The translations under genes were made by a program, and so were the position numbers. Source: Streptomyces sp. MspMP-M5 (lineage in GTDB: Bacteria > Actinomycetota > Actinomycetes > Streptomycetales > Streptomycetaceae). From it: a stretch of DNA of 64,000 nucleotides. Numbering within the stretch: the stretch's first letter is position 1; each line of letters begins with the position of its first letter. The stretch is taken from positions 1 to 64,000 of the forward strand of contig NZ_KB891895.1 of NCBI RefSeq assembly GCF_000373585.1, given 5' to 3'. Below the pieces are notes generated by a model that saw only the letters and a program-made list of their open reading frames with translations, was not told where the DNA came from and made no database searches. Positions 44,668 through 53,694 of the stretch are shown in pieces.

Positions 44668-45579
44668 ATGACCGACGAGAACACGGCGGCGGACCCTGGA
44701 CGCACCGTCGAGCTGCTCTGGGGCGCGAAGGAGAGCCAGGCAAAGACGGGACTGAACCTGGCCGCGATCGTCTCGGCGGCGATCGAGGTCGCCGACGCCG
44801 AAGGGCTGTCCGCACTGTCCATGCGGCGGGTGGCCGAGCGGCTGGGGTTCACGCCGATGTCGCTCTACCGGCATGTGCCCGGCAAGGCGGAGCTGATCGA
44901 GCTGATGCGGGACGCCGTGGTGGGCGAACTCGACACGACCGCACCCGACCGTCCCGATCCCGCGGACGTCGACTGGCGCAGCGGCATGGAGGCATGGGCC
45001 CGCGCACACTGGGCCCTGCACCTGCGGCACCCCTGGATCGTGCACACCGCCGGCAGTCGCCGTCTGCCCGGTCCGAACATCATGGCCGACTACGACCGCG
45101 CGTTGCGGATCGCCGAGGGGACGGGGTTGCGGGCTTCCGAGGCGGTCGCCGTGGTCTCACTGGTCGGCGGATTCGTGAAGACCGCCGCCCGACAGGTCCA
45201 CGAAGTCCTCAGCGAAGAACGGGAGTCCGGCGTTTCCCACGCGCAGTGGTGGCGCAGCCGGGAGGATCTGGCCGAGCACATGAGCCCGTACCCCGCACTC
45301 GGCCGCCTGTGGCTGGCCGGCGGCTTCGACGAGCCCGAGGACCCCTTCGACTTCGGCCTGGCCCGCACTCTCGACGGCATCGAACTGCTCATCCAGCGCC
45401 GACGTGACGAAAATCGTGACGTAAATACGTCGCAGCCCTACACTGGGCAGTGCTCAGTCTGCGGCACCCCCTTCAGCGGGACGCGGACGCACCGAGGCCG
45501 TCCACGGGACTACTGCTCCCCGGCCTGCCGCCAACGGGCCTACCGCCGGCGCCACGCGACGTCGGCAGGGGCATGGTGA
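44668..45579 (+). CDS. TetR-family regulator with C-terminal zinc-ribbon-like motif
   Basis: 303 aa. N-terminal helix-turn-helix (AAIEVADAEGLSALSMRRVAERLGFTPMSLYRHV), TetR_C ligand domain, then an extra 45 residues with CSVCGTPF...YCSPACRQRAYRRR, four cysteines in a C-x2-C/C-x3-C zinc-ribbon pattern. TetR proteins normally end about 250. ATG 44668 has AAGGTGA upstream. It faces the beta-helix gene across a palindrome it probably binds. Confidence 0.88.
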   Translation: MTDENTAADPGRTVELLWGAKESQAKTGLNLAAIVSAAIEVADAEGLSALSMRRVAERLGFTPMSLYRHVPGKAELIELMRDAVVGELDTTAPDRPDPADVDWRSGMEAWARAHWALHLRHPWIVHTAGSRRLPGPNIMADYDRALRIAEGTGLRASEAVAVVSLVGGFVKTAARQVHEVLSEERESGVSHAQWWRSREDLAEHMSPYPALGRLWLAGGFDEPEDPFDFGLARTLDGIELLIQRRRDENRDVNTSQPYTGQCSVCGTPFSGTRTHRGRPRDYCSPACRQRAYRRRHATSAGAW

Positions 45580-45604
45580 AAGTCTGGTGCGGAGCACCCT
45601 GTCC

Positions 45605-46498
45605 ATGGCCATCATGTTGATCATGACTGGATACATCGACGTTCCGGCCCGGCTGGGCAAGAGTGCTCTGTCTGATGGGCGGTTGCTCGGCTGGGCCGAG
45701 TGGGGGCCATCGGACGGAGTGCCCGTTCTGTTGTGTCCGGGTGCGGCTACGAGCCGGTGGCTCGGGTTCGGTGCAGGCGTTGTTGACGCGCTTGGAGTGC
45801 GCCTTGTCTCTGTGGATCGTCCGGGGCTTGGTGTCTCGACGCCCGCCCCCGGGCGGACCTTCTCTGACTTCGCTGCGGATATGCGTCAACTCTGTGTCCT
45901 GCAAGGGCTGGGGCACCCGATCGTGGTCGGGAATTCGCAAGGTGCACCCTTCGCTCTCGCCTGCGCTGCGGAGGGGGTCGCCTCGGCACTGACTGTCGTC
46001 TCCGGTGCGGACGAAGTCGCCGCGCCGGAGTTCGCTTCTCTTCTGGAGCCGGACCTACGTGGTCTCGTCGAGCGGACTACGCGCGATCCAGCCGGCGCCG
46101 AGGAGTTTTTCGCGGGCTTCACTGCGGATGCGATGTGGGACATGGTCATGGCCGGGAGCCCCGACTGCGACCTTGCTGTGTACCAGGACCCTGATTTCGC
46201 GGCTGGTTACCGAAGGGCCTTGACCGAGGCATTTGCTCAAGGTGCTGCTGGTTACGCCCGCGACACGGTCCTGGCGATGGGGCGGTGGCCGTTCGCCCTC
46301 GACGAGATCACCATCCCGGTGGAGATTTGGTACGGCGAGCAGGACACCAGCCACTCACCCGACAACGGAGCACTGCTCGCTGCCCGTATGCCCGGTGCAC
46401 AGCACCATGTCGTGCCGGATACCGGCGGCGCCCTGCTATGGACACATGCCGAGTCGATCCTCACGTCGCTCCTTGAAAAGGCCGTCACCGACGGGTAG
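45605..46498 (+). CDS. Alpha/beta hydrolase
   Basis: About 297 aa. Alpha/beta hydrolase signs: GVPVLLCPGAATSRW, RLVSVDRPGLG, the nucleophile elbow VGNSQGAP (Ser in G-N-S-Q-G), and EIWYGEQDTSHSP before a late His. It hydrolyses an ester, amide or related bond; substrate unknown. Start uncertain: ATG 45605 (GGAG 10 nt upstream) or ATG 45623. It follows the TetR gene by 25 bp and may be co-transcribed. Confidence 0.85.
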   Translation: MAIMLIMTGYIDVPARLGKSALSDGRLLGWAEWGPSDGVPVLLCPGAATSRWLGFGAGVVDALGVRLVSVDRPGLGVSTPAPGRTFSDFAADMRQLCVLQGLGHPIVVGNSQGAPFALACAAEGVASALTVVSGADEVAAPEFASLLEPDLRGLVERTTRDPAGAEEFFAGFTADAMWDMVMAGSPDCDLAVYQDPDFAAGYRRALTEAFAQGAAGYARDTVLAMGRWPFALDEITIPVEIWYGEQDTSHSPDNGALLAARMPGAQHHVVPDTGGALLWTHAESILTSLLEKAVTDG

Positions 46499-46684
46499 CC
46501 GAGCGGCTCATGGCCGAGCCGCGGCCGAAGGCGTGCGCATGCCGGATGGCGATCTACGCCAAGCAGCCAAACCCTGTCGTGGTGTCAGTAGTTGGCGCAC
46601 GAGGAAAACGATTCGGGCAGATGCGGGCTCCGCTCACGGCAGAATCCTCTTGGCGTGATCGGGCCCTGCTGATTGAGTTCCGTC

Positions 46685-47680
46685 ATGGAACGCATGGAGA
46701 TCCTGGTCCTCGGCGGTACGGCCTGGCTGGGGCGTGAAGTGTCCCGGCAGGCCCTCGGTCGCGGCCACCGCGTGACGTGCCTGGCTCGTGGCGACAGCGG
46801 GCCCGTGGCGGAAGGCGCGCGCCTGGTGGCCGCGGATCGGCGAGACCCCGCCGCGTACGCGTCCCTACCCGGCCGGGAATGGGACGCTGTGGTCGAGGTG
46901 TCCTGGCAACCGGGCTTCGTACGAAGAGCAGTTGACGCGCTCGGCGCGCGGGCACGTCACTGGATCTACGTCTCCTCGGTCAGCGCATACGCCTCCCACG
47001 GCGAGCCCGGCGCGGACGAGTCCGCCGCCCTGCTGCCCGCCGCAGACCAAGAAGAGGTAGACCGTGACCGGTACGGCGAGGCCAAGTCCGCCTGCGAATC
47101 GCTCACTCGGACGGCCTTGGCCGACCGGCTCCTCGTCGCACGGGCCGGGCTCATCGGCGGGCCCGGCGACCACAGTGACCGCTCCGGCTACTGGGTCGCC
47201 CGCGCCGCCCGCGCCCCCCAGGAGCCCCTGCTCGTCCCCGACACCCCGCAGGCCCCGACGCAAACCATCGACGTACGCGATCTGGCGACCTGGCTCCTCG
47301 ACACTGCCGAGCACCGAACCACAGGCACCTACAACGCGGTTGGCCCGGTTGTGCCTTTCGCCGAGTGGATCGACCTGTCCCGCAGCGTCGGCGGACACAC
47401 CGGACCGGTCTTCGCGATGGCGTCCCAGCAACTCCTCGCGCACGGAGTGACCCAGTACATGGGCCCCGATTCACTGCCCATGTGGGTGGTCGAACCGGGA
47501 TGGGAGGGCTGGGCGGCGCGCGACGAATCTGCCGCCACTACCGCGGGCCTGCGCCACCGCTCCCGCGCCGACCTCCTTGCCGACACCCTGCGCTGGGAAC
47601 GCGAGCAGGGACTGCACCGGCCACGCCGCGCCGGACTTGCCCCGGACAGGGAGCGCGAACTTCTGGCATCCCTCGGATAA
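46685..47680 (+). CDS. NAD-dependent epimerase/dehydratase family protein
   Basis: 331 aa extended SDR with [23 protein letters not shown] (dinucleotide loop), [11 protein letters not shown] and [11 protein letters not shown] (Tyr and Lys of the active site). The C-terminal half has [15 protein letters not shown], typical of reductase-like members. It lies 187 bp after the hydrolase. Possible substrates include nucleotide sugars or a small ketone. ATG 46685 is preferred; ATG 46694 also possible. Confidence 0.88.
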   Translation: MERMEILVLGGTAWLGREVSRQALGRGHRVTCLARGDSGPVAEGARLVAADRRDPAAYASLPGREWDAVVEVSWQPGFVRRAVDALGARARHWIYVSSVSAYASHGEPGADESAALLPAADQEEVDRDRYGEAKSACESLTRTALADRLLVARAGLIGGPGDHSDRSGYWVARAARAPQEPLLVPDTPQAPTQTIDVRDLATWLLDTAEHRTTGTYNAVGPVVPFAEWIDLSRSVGGHTGPVFAMASQQLLAHGVTQYMGPDSLPMWVVEPGWEGWAARDESAATTAGLRHRSRADLLADTLRWEREQGLHRPRRAGLAPDRERELLASLG

Positions 47681-47874
47681 GAACCCGTCCACCTCAACGG
47701 GGCCTTCGGCGCGCTGCTGACGGCTGGTGGCTGGCGGTTCACCCATGATCCCGGTGGCGCGTTCACCGCGATGGACTTCGAGGCGCGGAACGACCTCGGC
47801 CGTTCAGGTGTAGGCCGCCGGAAGCCGGGCAGGGGGCGGTGAAGAACTGATCACGAAAGAACGGGGTGAACACC
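47681..47874. other. Intergenic, with possible short coding remnant
   Basis: About 190 bp. A plus-strand frame at 47684-47845 (LNGAFGALLTAGGWRFTHDP) has protein-like composition but no start, so it may be a decayed gene end. No terminator seen. Confidence 0.3.
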
Positions 47875-48141
47875 ATGCACGGCGGCGGAGGATTCAGCGG
47901 GGGCGGCCACCACGGAGGGGGATTTAGCGGGCACCATCACAGCGGCGGGTTGGGCCACCACGGCAATCACGGCAACCACCACCCTCACACGGGGGACTCG
48001 CAGGGCTTCGTCTGGATCCCCGCTTTCCGACGTCGTGGGTCATCAGGCCATGCCACAGGAGTGAATCCCAAGCGCGTGGCACTGAGCCTTGGCGTGGTGC
48101 TGGTCGTGGGCATTGTTGCGGGGCTGTTGGCGGCCCACTAG
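47875..48141 (+). CDS. Small Gly/His-rich membrane protein
   Basis: 88 aa: an N-terminal Gly-His stretch (GGGGFSGGGHHGGGFSGHHHSG) and one C-terminal helix (VALSLGVVLVVGIVAGLLAA). Start ATG 47875 has GGGGTGA; GTG 47866 is possible. His clusters could bind metal. No known family recognised. Confidence 0.65.
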   Translation: MHGGGGFSGGGHHGGGFSGHHHSGGLGHHGNHGNHHPHTGDSQGFVWIPAFRRRGSSGHATGVNPKRVALSLGVVLVVGIVAGLLAAH

Positions 48142-48449
48142 GGGTAGGACTGCCGGACGAGCCGGTAACGGCCCACTTCGCGGATCGATACCGACCCATC
48201 GGACCGCCCCATAGCGTCCCATCAGGCAACATTCGCCTGCTTGGGTCCGGCGCCACGTGCGGGTTCGGCACCGCGCGATGCGGCCAGGAGCGTTGGCTGA
48301 GCATGCCGCACGCAGGGCGGTGCGGAGAGGCTCTGGACTGGAACTGACACGGGGCGACGTCACCGCGATGGCCCGCGCCGAACGGCAGAACCGTCCGACC
48401 GCGGTGAGGATGAGCGGGACAAGAGGGGGAAAGCGAAAGGATCTGAATC
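48142..48449. other. Intergenic region without gene
   Basis: About 300 bp upstream of the small secreted protein gene. No supported open frame; it should carry that gene's promoter. A purine-rich site (GGGGGAAAG...AAAGGA) ends it. Confidence 0.4.
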
Positions 48450-48743
48450 ATGTTCCGTTCGATTGCCACGGTACTGGCCGCCACCGCCGTCACCGGCTTC
48501 CTGAGCGCCGGTATAGCCAATGCCGCGCCCGACCAGCCCCAGGCCCCTGCGGCCGTCACCCAGCAAACGCACGGCAGCGACCACGGCGGCGGTTGCCACG
48601 GCCGCGGTGGCGGTGTCGGCGTCGGCGGCGTCGGCAGCCCTGACGTCGGCGTCGGCGTCGGCGGCCTCGATGCCTGTGCCACCGTCGGTGTCGGCGGCCT
48701 CGGTCCCAACGGCAACGAAGGCGTCGGCGTCGGCGGTATGTGA
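48450..48743 (+). CDS. Small secreted protein with GVGVGG repeats
   Basis: 97 aa. Clear signal peptide (MFRSIATVLAATAVTGFLSAGIANA-AP), then a short Gln/Ala-rich region and repeating G-V-G-V-G-G blocks with two cysteines (GGGCHGRGG and DACATVG). Looks like a surface or matrix peptide; sequence resembles repeat-rich secreted actinomycete proteins only in composition. Strong site GGGGGAAAGCGAAAGGA upstream. Confidence 0.7.
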   Translation: MFRSIATVLAATAVTGFLSAGIANAAPDQPQAPAAVTQQTHGSDHGGGCHGRGGGVGVGGVGSPDVGVGVGGLDACATVGVGGLGPNGNEGVGVGGM

Positions 48744-48949
48744 GGCTCTGGCTACTGTTCCCTCCCGGCCCCCGTCTCGTGCGGGGCCGGGAGGTTGCGG
48801 CCGGCGACAGTCGCAGAGCGACCGCCCCTGGTTCCTCGCCTCACCAGGCATGTGCTCGTGCCGGCGAGTGGTGCGAGACGGCTACCTCCAGATCGCGGCA
48901 CTTGGTGACGTGGCTGCCGCAAGAGAGCCATCCACGCCGGTCAGTGCAC
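48744..48949. other. Intergenic region
   Basis: About 200 bp between the secreted peptide gene and the convergent lipoprotein gene. Contains an inverted repeat around CCCTCCCGGCCCC/GGGGCCGGGAGG (about 48768-48794), a likely terminator. Confidence 0.5.
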
Positions 48950-50071
48950 CTACGGCGCCGTCACCGTCACGTAGCCGACCTTCATGACGCGGCCGTGGTG
49001 GGCAACGATCGTCACGGGGTAGCGGCCCGGTTTGAGACCGGCACGGATGGTGGCCGTGTTGAAGTAACGCGGGTCATCGCCGTCTGCGGACTTGCTGTCA
49101 TCGCGGTTGAGCCGGAGTACCTGCGTGAACGCCGAGGAGGTGGCCGTCAGCCGCGTCTCCTCGCCCGGATCCGGGACCGCGTCGTGCCACATGACCGCAA
49201 CCCGCCCTCCGGGACTGACCTTGAAGTCGTGCCGGTGAGGACTGTCTGCGTAGCCGATGTTCGGGTCGTAGAGGTCGGGGCCGTGTGCCTTGCCGAGGTA
49301 GTCGGCGTCGCCGGGGCGGGATGCGCGGACCGTCAGGCGCTTGTCGGCGATGCGGTGGCCGTGCGGGCCGTACAGCTCGAAGGTGTAGTCACCGTCCGCG
49401 AGACCGGGTGCGAGTTCCGCCCTGGCCGAGAACGCCCGGGGGTTGTAGAAGTCGTTCCGCTCGTCGTGGACGAGACGGACCGGCCGGTGCAGAGCCGCGG
49501 ACCGTACGGTGAAGTCGGTGCCCCGCTCACCGGGGTACAGATCGTCGAAGTTCAGCCACAGCGGCTCACCGGGCCGCGCCACCTCCGACCCGAACGTCAG
49601 GGTGAAGGAAGGGCGCTCGGAAGGCACGACGTGGATCCTGTCGCGGGCGACGGTGCGGCCTGCGACGGAGACCTCGAGCGGGTACCAGCCGGCCTTGTCC
49701 GTCATCGCGAGCGGGCGCGTGGCGCCGTAGGAGTCGTCGTCCTGCCAACGCAGCCTGACGGGCCCGCTGAACGCCGGCGAGTGGGCGGTCACCGCGTCAT
49801 GACCCTGAGCGCGGGAGAGGAAATCGAGCCGGATGCCGACCAGTTGTTCGGGGCGCGCGTCGAGATTGCCCGCCAGCTCCAGCACGGGCTTGAAGGGCTT
49901 GCCGGTGAGCGCGCGGCCGCGGTCGCCCTCGGCCTTGTCCGCAGCCTCGTGCGCGCTGTGGACGGTCGTACGCGGGCTGCGCTGCGCTGCCCCGCTCGTG
50001 CTCGCCGCGTGGGCGCAGCCGCACAGCGCGAGACCGGCCGCTGCAAACCCCACCAGCCTGGTCCAGTTCAT
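48950..50071 (-). CDS. Secreted or lipoprotein-like beta-sandwich protein
   Basis: 373 aa. N-terminal MNWTRLVGFAAAGLALCGCAHA has a lipobox-like LALCGC, so it may be a lipoprotein. The rest is three beta-rich modules with similar starts and VTVTAP at the end, like immunoglobulin-like domains. ATG 50071 follows GGGGGAGACG. No enzyme motif found. Divergent from the molybdopterin protein gene. Confidence 0.7.
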   Translation of the reverse strand: MNWTRLVGFAAAGLALCGCAHAASTSGAAQRSPRTTVHSAHEAADKAEGDRGRALTGKPFKPVLELAGNLDARPEQLVGIRLDFLSRAQGHDAVTAHSPAFSGPVRLRWQDDDSYGATRPLAMTDKAGWYPLEVSVAGRTVARDRIHVVPSERPSFTLTFGSEVARPGEPLWLNFDDLYPGERGTDFTVRSAALHRPVRLVHDERNDFYNPRAFSARAELAPGLADGDYTFELYGPHGHRIADKRLTVRASRPGDADYLGKAHGPDLYDPNIGYADSPHRHDFKVSPGGRVAVMWHDAVPDPGEETRLTATSSAFTQVLRLNRDDSKSADGDDPRYFNTATIRAGLKPGRYPVTIVAHHGRVMKVGYVTVTAP

Positions 50072-50399
50072 CGTCTCCCCCATGTGGTTGGTCACAGGAA
50101 GAGATGGCGGGATGGCGCTGCCGGTTGTCTGCGGACAGCGGGATACAGCGAGCGCACGGGCCCAAGTCACCGTGAGACGGCGCCCGTCGCCGGCGATACG
50201 TGGCCGGCGGTTCCCAAGGACGCCGAATGCACCGCGGCCGATACCCGACGCAGGCACGCGCACGTGGACGACGGGCAGGCGAAACCACCCAGTGCCCGGC
50301 GCTCGTCGCGGTCGTCGCTGCTGGGATGCCGGATGCCGGACGTGATGTCCGTCTTTCGTAAGACTTTGCAGCTTCCGTTGCGAGTTCGCGACGGCTGTG
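50072..50399. promoter_or_regulatory. Divergent region before the molybdopterin protein gene
   Basis: About 330 bp between two divergent starts. It should hold both promoters. No clear operator. Confidence 0.4.
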
Positions 50400-51554
50400 A
50401 TGGAAGGCATGAGATCGCGCATTCTTTTGCTCCGGCCGCCGGTGTTCAGGGGGCGGTTGCACGACGCCCGGACGGCGACCTCGATCGGGCGGTGGCTGGG
50501 CCTGGCGTTCGCGGTGTGCTTCGTCACCGGACTGGTCAGTCACTTCCTCCAACATCCGCCGGGCTGGCTGGCCAACGACCTGCCGAGCCGTCCGGTGTGG
50601 GGCTACCGGCTCACCCAGGGCCTGCACGTCGCCTCCGGTATCGCCGCCATTCCCCTGCTGCTGGCCAAGTTGTGGGCGGTGTACCCTCGGCTGTTCGCCT
50701 GGCCGCCGGTGCGCTCAGTGCTCCACGCACTGGAGCGGCTGTCCATCGGGCTGCTGGTGGCGGGAGCGGTGTTCGAGTTGGTCACCGGTCTGCTGAACAT
50801 CGCCCAGTGGTATCCATGGCCGTTCTCGTTCGTGCCCGTGCACTACGCGGTGGCCTGGCTGGTAGCCGGGGCACTGATGCTGCACATCGCCGTCAAGGCT
50901 CCCGAGATCAAGGCACATTGGAGCCGACGGTCGCCCGGAACGCTCGCTCTGCCCGTCGAGGACGCGCCCGACCGGCGCTCGCTGCTGGCCGCGGTGGCAG
51001 CGGCGGTCGGCGCGGTCACGTTGACCACGGTCGGCCAGTCCTTCACCCCGCTGAAGAGGCTCGATCTGCTCGCGCCCCGCCACCCGGACCACGGCCCACA
51101 GGGCCTGCCGGTCAACCGCACCGCGGCTGCGGCCGGCGTCGGCCGGATCCCCGACGACTCCTACCGTCTGGTGGTGGACGGGCCGCGGCCCTACACGCTG
51201 ACGCTGGCAGAGTTGCGCGGTCTGCCGCAGTGCGAGGTGGAACTGCCGATCGCCTGTGTGGAGGGCTGGAGCAAGTCGGCGCACTGGGCCGGCGTGCGCA
51301 TGACGGACCTGCTGGACCGAGCCGGCGCTCCGTCGCATGCGCGCGTGCGGGTGGTGTCGTTGCAGCTCCGCGGCGGCTACCGGGTCTCCGAGATGAGCCA
51401 CGAGCAAGCCCGCGACCCGCTCACCCTGCTCGCGCTGCGCCTCAACGGACAGGAACTCACTCCCGACCACGGCTACCCGGCCCGCCTCATCGCACCGAAC
51501 CGGCCCGGTGCGCTGCAGACGAAGTGGGTCGGCCGACTGGAGGTGCTGTCTTGA
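50400..51554 (+). CDS. Membrane-bound molybdopterin-dependent oxidoreductase (sulfite-oxidase-like)
   Basis: 384 aa. The first 200 residues carry about five hydrophobic segments with histidines, resembling a cytochrome-b-like anchor. A second part (residues 230-384) is a sulfite oxidase-type Moco domain: LRGLPQCEVELPIACVEGWSKSAHWAGVRM gives the Moco cysteine and GYPARLIAPNRPGALQTKWV is the family's conserved end. The fusion in one chain is less usual. Start uncertain (GTG 50397, ATG 50400 or 50409). Overlaps the next gene. Confidence 0.85.
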   Translation: MEGMRSRILLLRPPVFRGRLHDARTATSIGRWLGLAFAVCFVTGLVSHFLQHPPGWLANDLPSRPVWGYRLTQGLHVASGIAAIPLLLAKLWAVYPRLFAWPPVRSVLHALERLSIGLLVAGAVFELVTGLLNIAQWYPWPFSFVPVHYAVAWLVAGALMLHIAVKAPEIKAHWSRRSPGTLALPVEDAPDRRSLLAAVAAAVGAVTLTTVGQSFTPLKRLDLLAPRHPDHGPQGLPVNRTAAAAGVGRIPDDSYRLVVDGPRPYTLTLAELRGLPQCEVELPIACVEGWSKSAHWAGVRMTDLLDRAGAPSHARVRVVSLQLRGGYRVSEMSHEQARDPLTLLALRLNGQELTPDHGYPARLIAPNRPGALQTKWVGRLEVLS

Positions 51555-51982
51555 AACCCAGGCAGGTGAAGGTGAGCGTGACACGGGTGCTGGCCGGGAT
51601 GGCCGGACTGGCGCTGATGGGTGTGGGAGCGTCGTCGCTGCCGGACGTGCCCGACCTGAGGGACGTCGTGGTCTGGCTCGGCGGGGCCCTGATCCTGCAC
51701 GACGCGGTCATCGCGCCGCTGGTGTTGCTCGCCGGGCTGGTCCTGGTCCGCGGCTGGGCGCGCGGGCCCGTCCGCGGGGCGCTGCTGGTCGCGGGTACGT
51801 TGACGGCGGTGGCCCTGCCGGTGCTGCTGCGCCCGGGACCCAAGGCCAACTCCTCGGTTCTGCCGCTGGACTATCCGCGCAACTGGCTCTTCATGCTGCT
51901 GACGGTGGCCACTGCCACCGCGCTCGTGCTCGCCGCGCGGGGCTTCCGTCGGCAGCGCCGTCGGCGTCGCCCACCGTCCTGA
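51551..51982 (+). CDS. Small membrane protein
   Basis: About 143 aa with four hydrophobic segments and a basic tail (RGFRRQRRRRRPP). TTG 51551 overlaps the preceding stop (TTGA); GTG 51566 is an alternative. Position suggests it is a partner of the molybdopterin protein, perhaps a membrane subunit. Confidence 0.7.
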   Translation: MKPRQVKVSVTRVLAGMAGLALMGVGASSLPDVPDLRDVVVWLGGALILHDAVIAPLVLLAGLVLVRGWARGPVRGALLVAGTLTAVALPVLLRPGPKANSSVLPLDYPRNWLFMLLTVATATALVLAARGFRRQRRRRRPPS

Positions 51983-52013
51983 GTCCGCCAACCCAGGCAA
52001 CAGCCCTCGGGTG

Positions 52014-52325
52014 TCAGCGGCCCAGTACCGCTCGCGCCAGCTTGGCCTGGGCGCGCAGCGCGTGCGGTCCGATCCAAAGGCCCAGCAGGAGCCACCCCAC
52101 GCCGAGTCCGGCCGCCCAGTTTGCCGAGCGGGCGTTCTCCAGGCGTATGAAGCCGTACCAGCTGTTGTCCCAGGTGGAGACCCACGGGTCCCACAGGACC
52201 GGCATCAGGATCCCGAAGAGACCCATCGCGAACAGCAGGAGGGGGACAACCGCGAGGAACCAGCTTGCAAGGAGGGAGATCTGGGCCCAGGCCCAGTCCC
52301 GCCAGGTCGAGTGTCGGCGGAGCAC
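52014..52325 (-). CDS. Small membrane protein, possibly sensor-domain fragment
   Basis: 103 aa: HSTWRDWAWAQISLLASWF then two hydrophobic helices. The layout recalls the N-terminal 'putative sensor' domain of actinomycete histidine kinases, but no kinase domain follows, so it may be a truncated or stand-alone form. It is on the minus strand beside the tRNA. Confidence 0.55.
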   Translation of the reverse strand: MLRRHSTWRDWAWAQISLLASWFLAVVPLLLFAMGLFGILMPVLWDPWVSTWDNSWYGFIRLENARSANWAAGLGVGWLLLGLWIGPHALRAQAKLARAVLGR

Positions 52326-52505
52326 CCTCAGTGCGCCCCTGACCAGTCCAGGGACGCCGGGAGCTTCGGAGCCGGTGTCCAGCGCACCGGGGTGCCGCTC
52401 CCACGAGCCGGCTCCGTTGCTCGGGCCGATGCCGTGCCACCGCCGGCCCAGGCGGAGCTGGCAGTCGGCCAGTCCTCGCCACGGCGCGAGCAGCCCAGGA
52501 CGCAG

Positions 52506-52533
52506 TGAAGGCCCGGTATCGACCGGGCCTTCA
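52506..52533 (-). terminator. 12-bp hairpin downstream of tRNA-fMet
   Basis: Perfect stem TGAAGGCCCGGT / ACCGGGCCTTCA with ATCG loop, 8 bp past the tRNA 3' end on the minus strand. Intrinsic-type terminator. Confidence 0.75.
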
Positions 52534-52541
52534 CCTGTGAG

Positions 52542-52615
52542 TAGCGGGGACAGGATTTGAACCTGCGACCTCTGGGTTATGAGCCCAGCGAGCTACCGAG
52601 CTGCTCCACCCCGCG
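52542..52615 (-). tRNA. tRNA-Met (CAT), initiator
   Basis: 74-nt cloverleaf on the minus strand, 5' CGCGGGGTGGAGCAG. Anticodon loop CTCATAA gives CAT. The unpaired first acceptor base and GGG/CCC anticodon stem mark an initiator tRNA. The full CCA end is not encoded. Confidence 0.96.
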
Positions 52616-52863
52616 TCGGCACGATGAACTGTACGGGATCGATCCGGCAAAGCCGAATCGGCTTATGTCTTGGGGTAGGTTCCACCGCTGCGTCGGCGAC
52701 GAGACCCGTGCGTTCCCTCCCCTGTCACACCCGGGCCCCGCACGCCGATCTCGCGCTCGCACGTCGTTGACCAGCAGGTTTCCGTGATAACTGTAAGCAA
52801 CGGCAGCGCACTCCGGATATATCGCTGCCTGGCACTGGAAAAGCTCGTCAAGGGAACCCTTAC
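52616..52863. other. Intergenic region
   Basis: About 250 bp upstream of the membrane protein gene. Contains the tRNA promoter and that of the next gene; no open frame supported. Confidence 0.4.
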
Positions 52864-53613
52864 ATGAAAACCCAGGCATCCAAGTCACCGGACCCGGCAC
52901 GGAAGTTCCGGGCCCTCGCTCCGATGGTGCTCGACCTGGTCATCCCTATCGCGGGCTTCTACGTCCTGCACCAGTTGGCCGGCTTGAGCCAGGTCTGGGC
53001 GCTGACCCTCGCCGGCGCGGCGGGTGGCGTGTGGACGCTGATCCACACCATTCAGCGGCGCAAACTCGACGTCATCGGCCTGCTCGTCGTCCTCGAAATG
53101 GCGCTGACCGTCGCCTTGCTGTTCCTATCCGACGACCCGCGCCTGATCGCCGCCAAGCCGTCCTTCTACACCCTGCTCGCCGCCGTCTACCTGCTCCTCA
53201 CCTGTGTCGCCGGGCGGCCCCTGGTCTATGTGGCGGCCACCCCCATGGCGACCGACGGCGACCCCGACCGCACCGTCGCCTATGAGCAGGCGTGGGAGCG
53301 CTCCCAGCCGTTCCGTGCTCGTGAGCGCATGGTGACGGCGGCGTTCGGGCTCGCCGCACTGGTCGACGCCGTGCTGCGCGTGATCGTCGTCTACAGCTTC
53401 GATGTCGACAAGTTCAACGAGTCGTTCCTGCTGTCCCAGCTGCCGGGCATCGTGCTGATCGTCGCCGTGCTGCTGTTCACCAAGTCCCAGATCAAGGTGC
53501 TGCACGGGCTCGTCGACGAGGTCCACGACCAACTGGCCACCGAAGGCGTCATCGGCCCACGCCTCGACGCCGAACAGCAGGCCGCCCCGGCGCTGAACGA
53601 GACCACACGATGA
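52864..53613 (+). CDS. Membrane protein, VC0807-like
   Basis: 249 aa with about six hydrophobic segments and the composition of the VC0807-type intracellular-septation-like family (FYVLHQLAGLSQVWALTLAG at start; TLLAAVYLLLTCVAGRPLVYV). Function unknown. Single gene; converges on pepN and is separated by a hairpin. Confidence 0.75.
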   Translation: MKTQASKSPDPARKFRALAPMVLDLVIPIAGFYVLHQLAGLSQVWALTLAGAAGGVWTLIHTIQRRKLDVIGLLVVLEMALTVALLFLSDDPRLIAAKPSFYTLLAAVYLLLTCVAGRPLVYVAATPMATDGDPDRTVAYEQAWERSQPFRARERMVTAAFGLAALVDAVLRVIVVYSFDVDKFNESFLLSQLPGIVLIVAVLLFTKSQIKVLHGLVDEVHDQLATEGVIGPRLDAEQQAAPALNETTR

Positions 53614-53621
53614 GTACGCAT

Positions 53622-53666
53622 CGTTCCCGTCCGCGGAGACGTCCTCGCGGACGGGAACGTCTCCGC
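53622..53666. terminator. Bidirectional hairpin region with two alternative stems
   Basis: A 14-bp stem (CGTTCCCGTCCGCG, 53622-53635, with 53646-53659) overlaps a 10-bp stem (GCGGAGACGT, 53633-53642, with 53657-53666). They cannot form together. Between convergent genes, so a two-way terminator is likely. Confidence 0.7.
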
Positions 53667-53694
53667 AGATCGGACGGCCGAACTGGGCTCCGTG

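Noticed and set aside
48590-48743. GVGVGG repeats as a CRISPR or tandem DNA repeat
   Set aside because: The DNA period is short and codon-based and lies in a secreted protein frame; no spacers.
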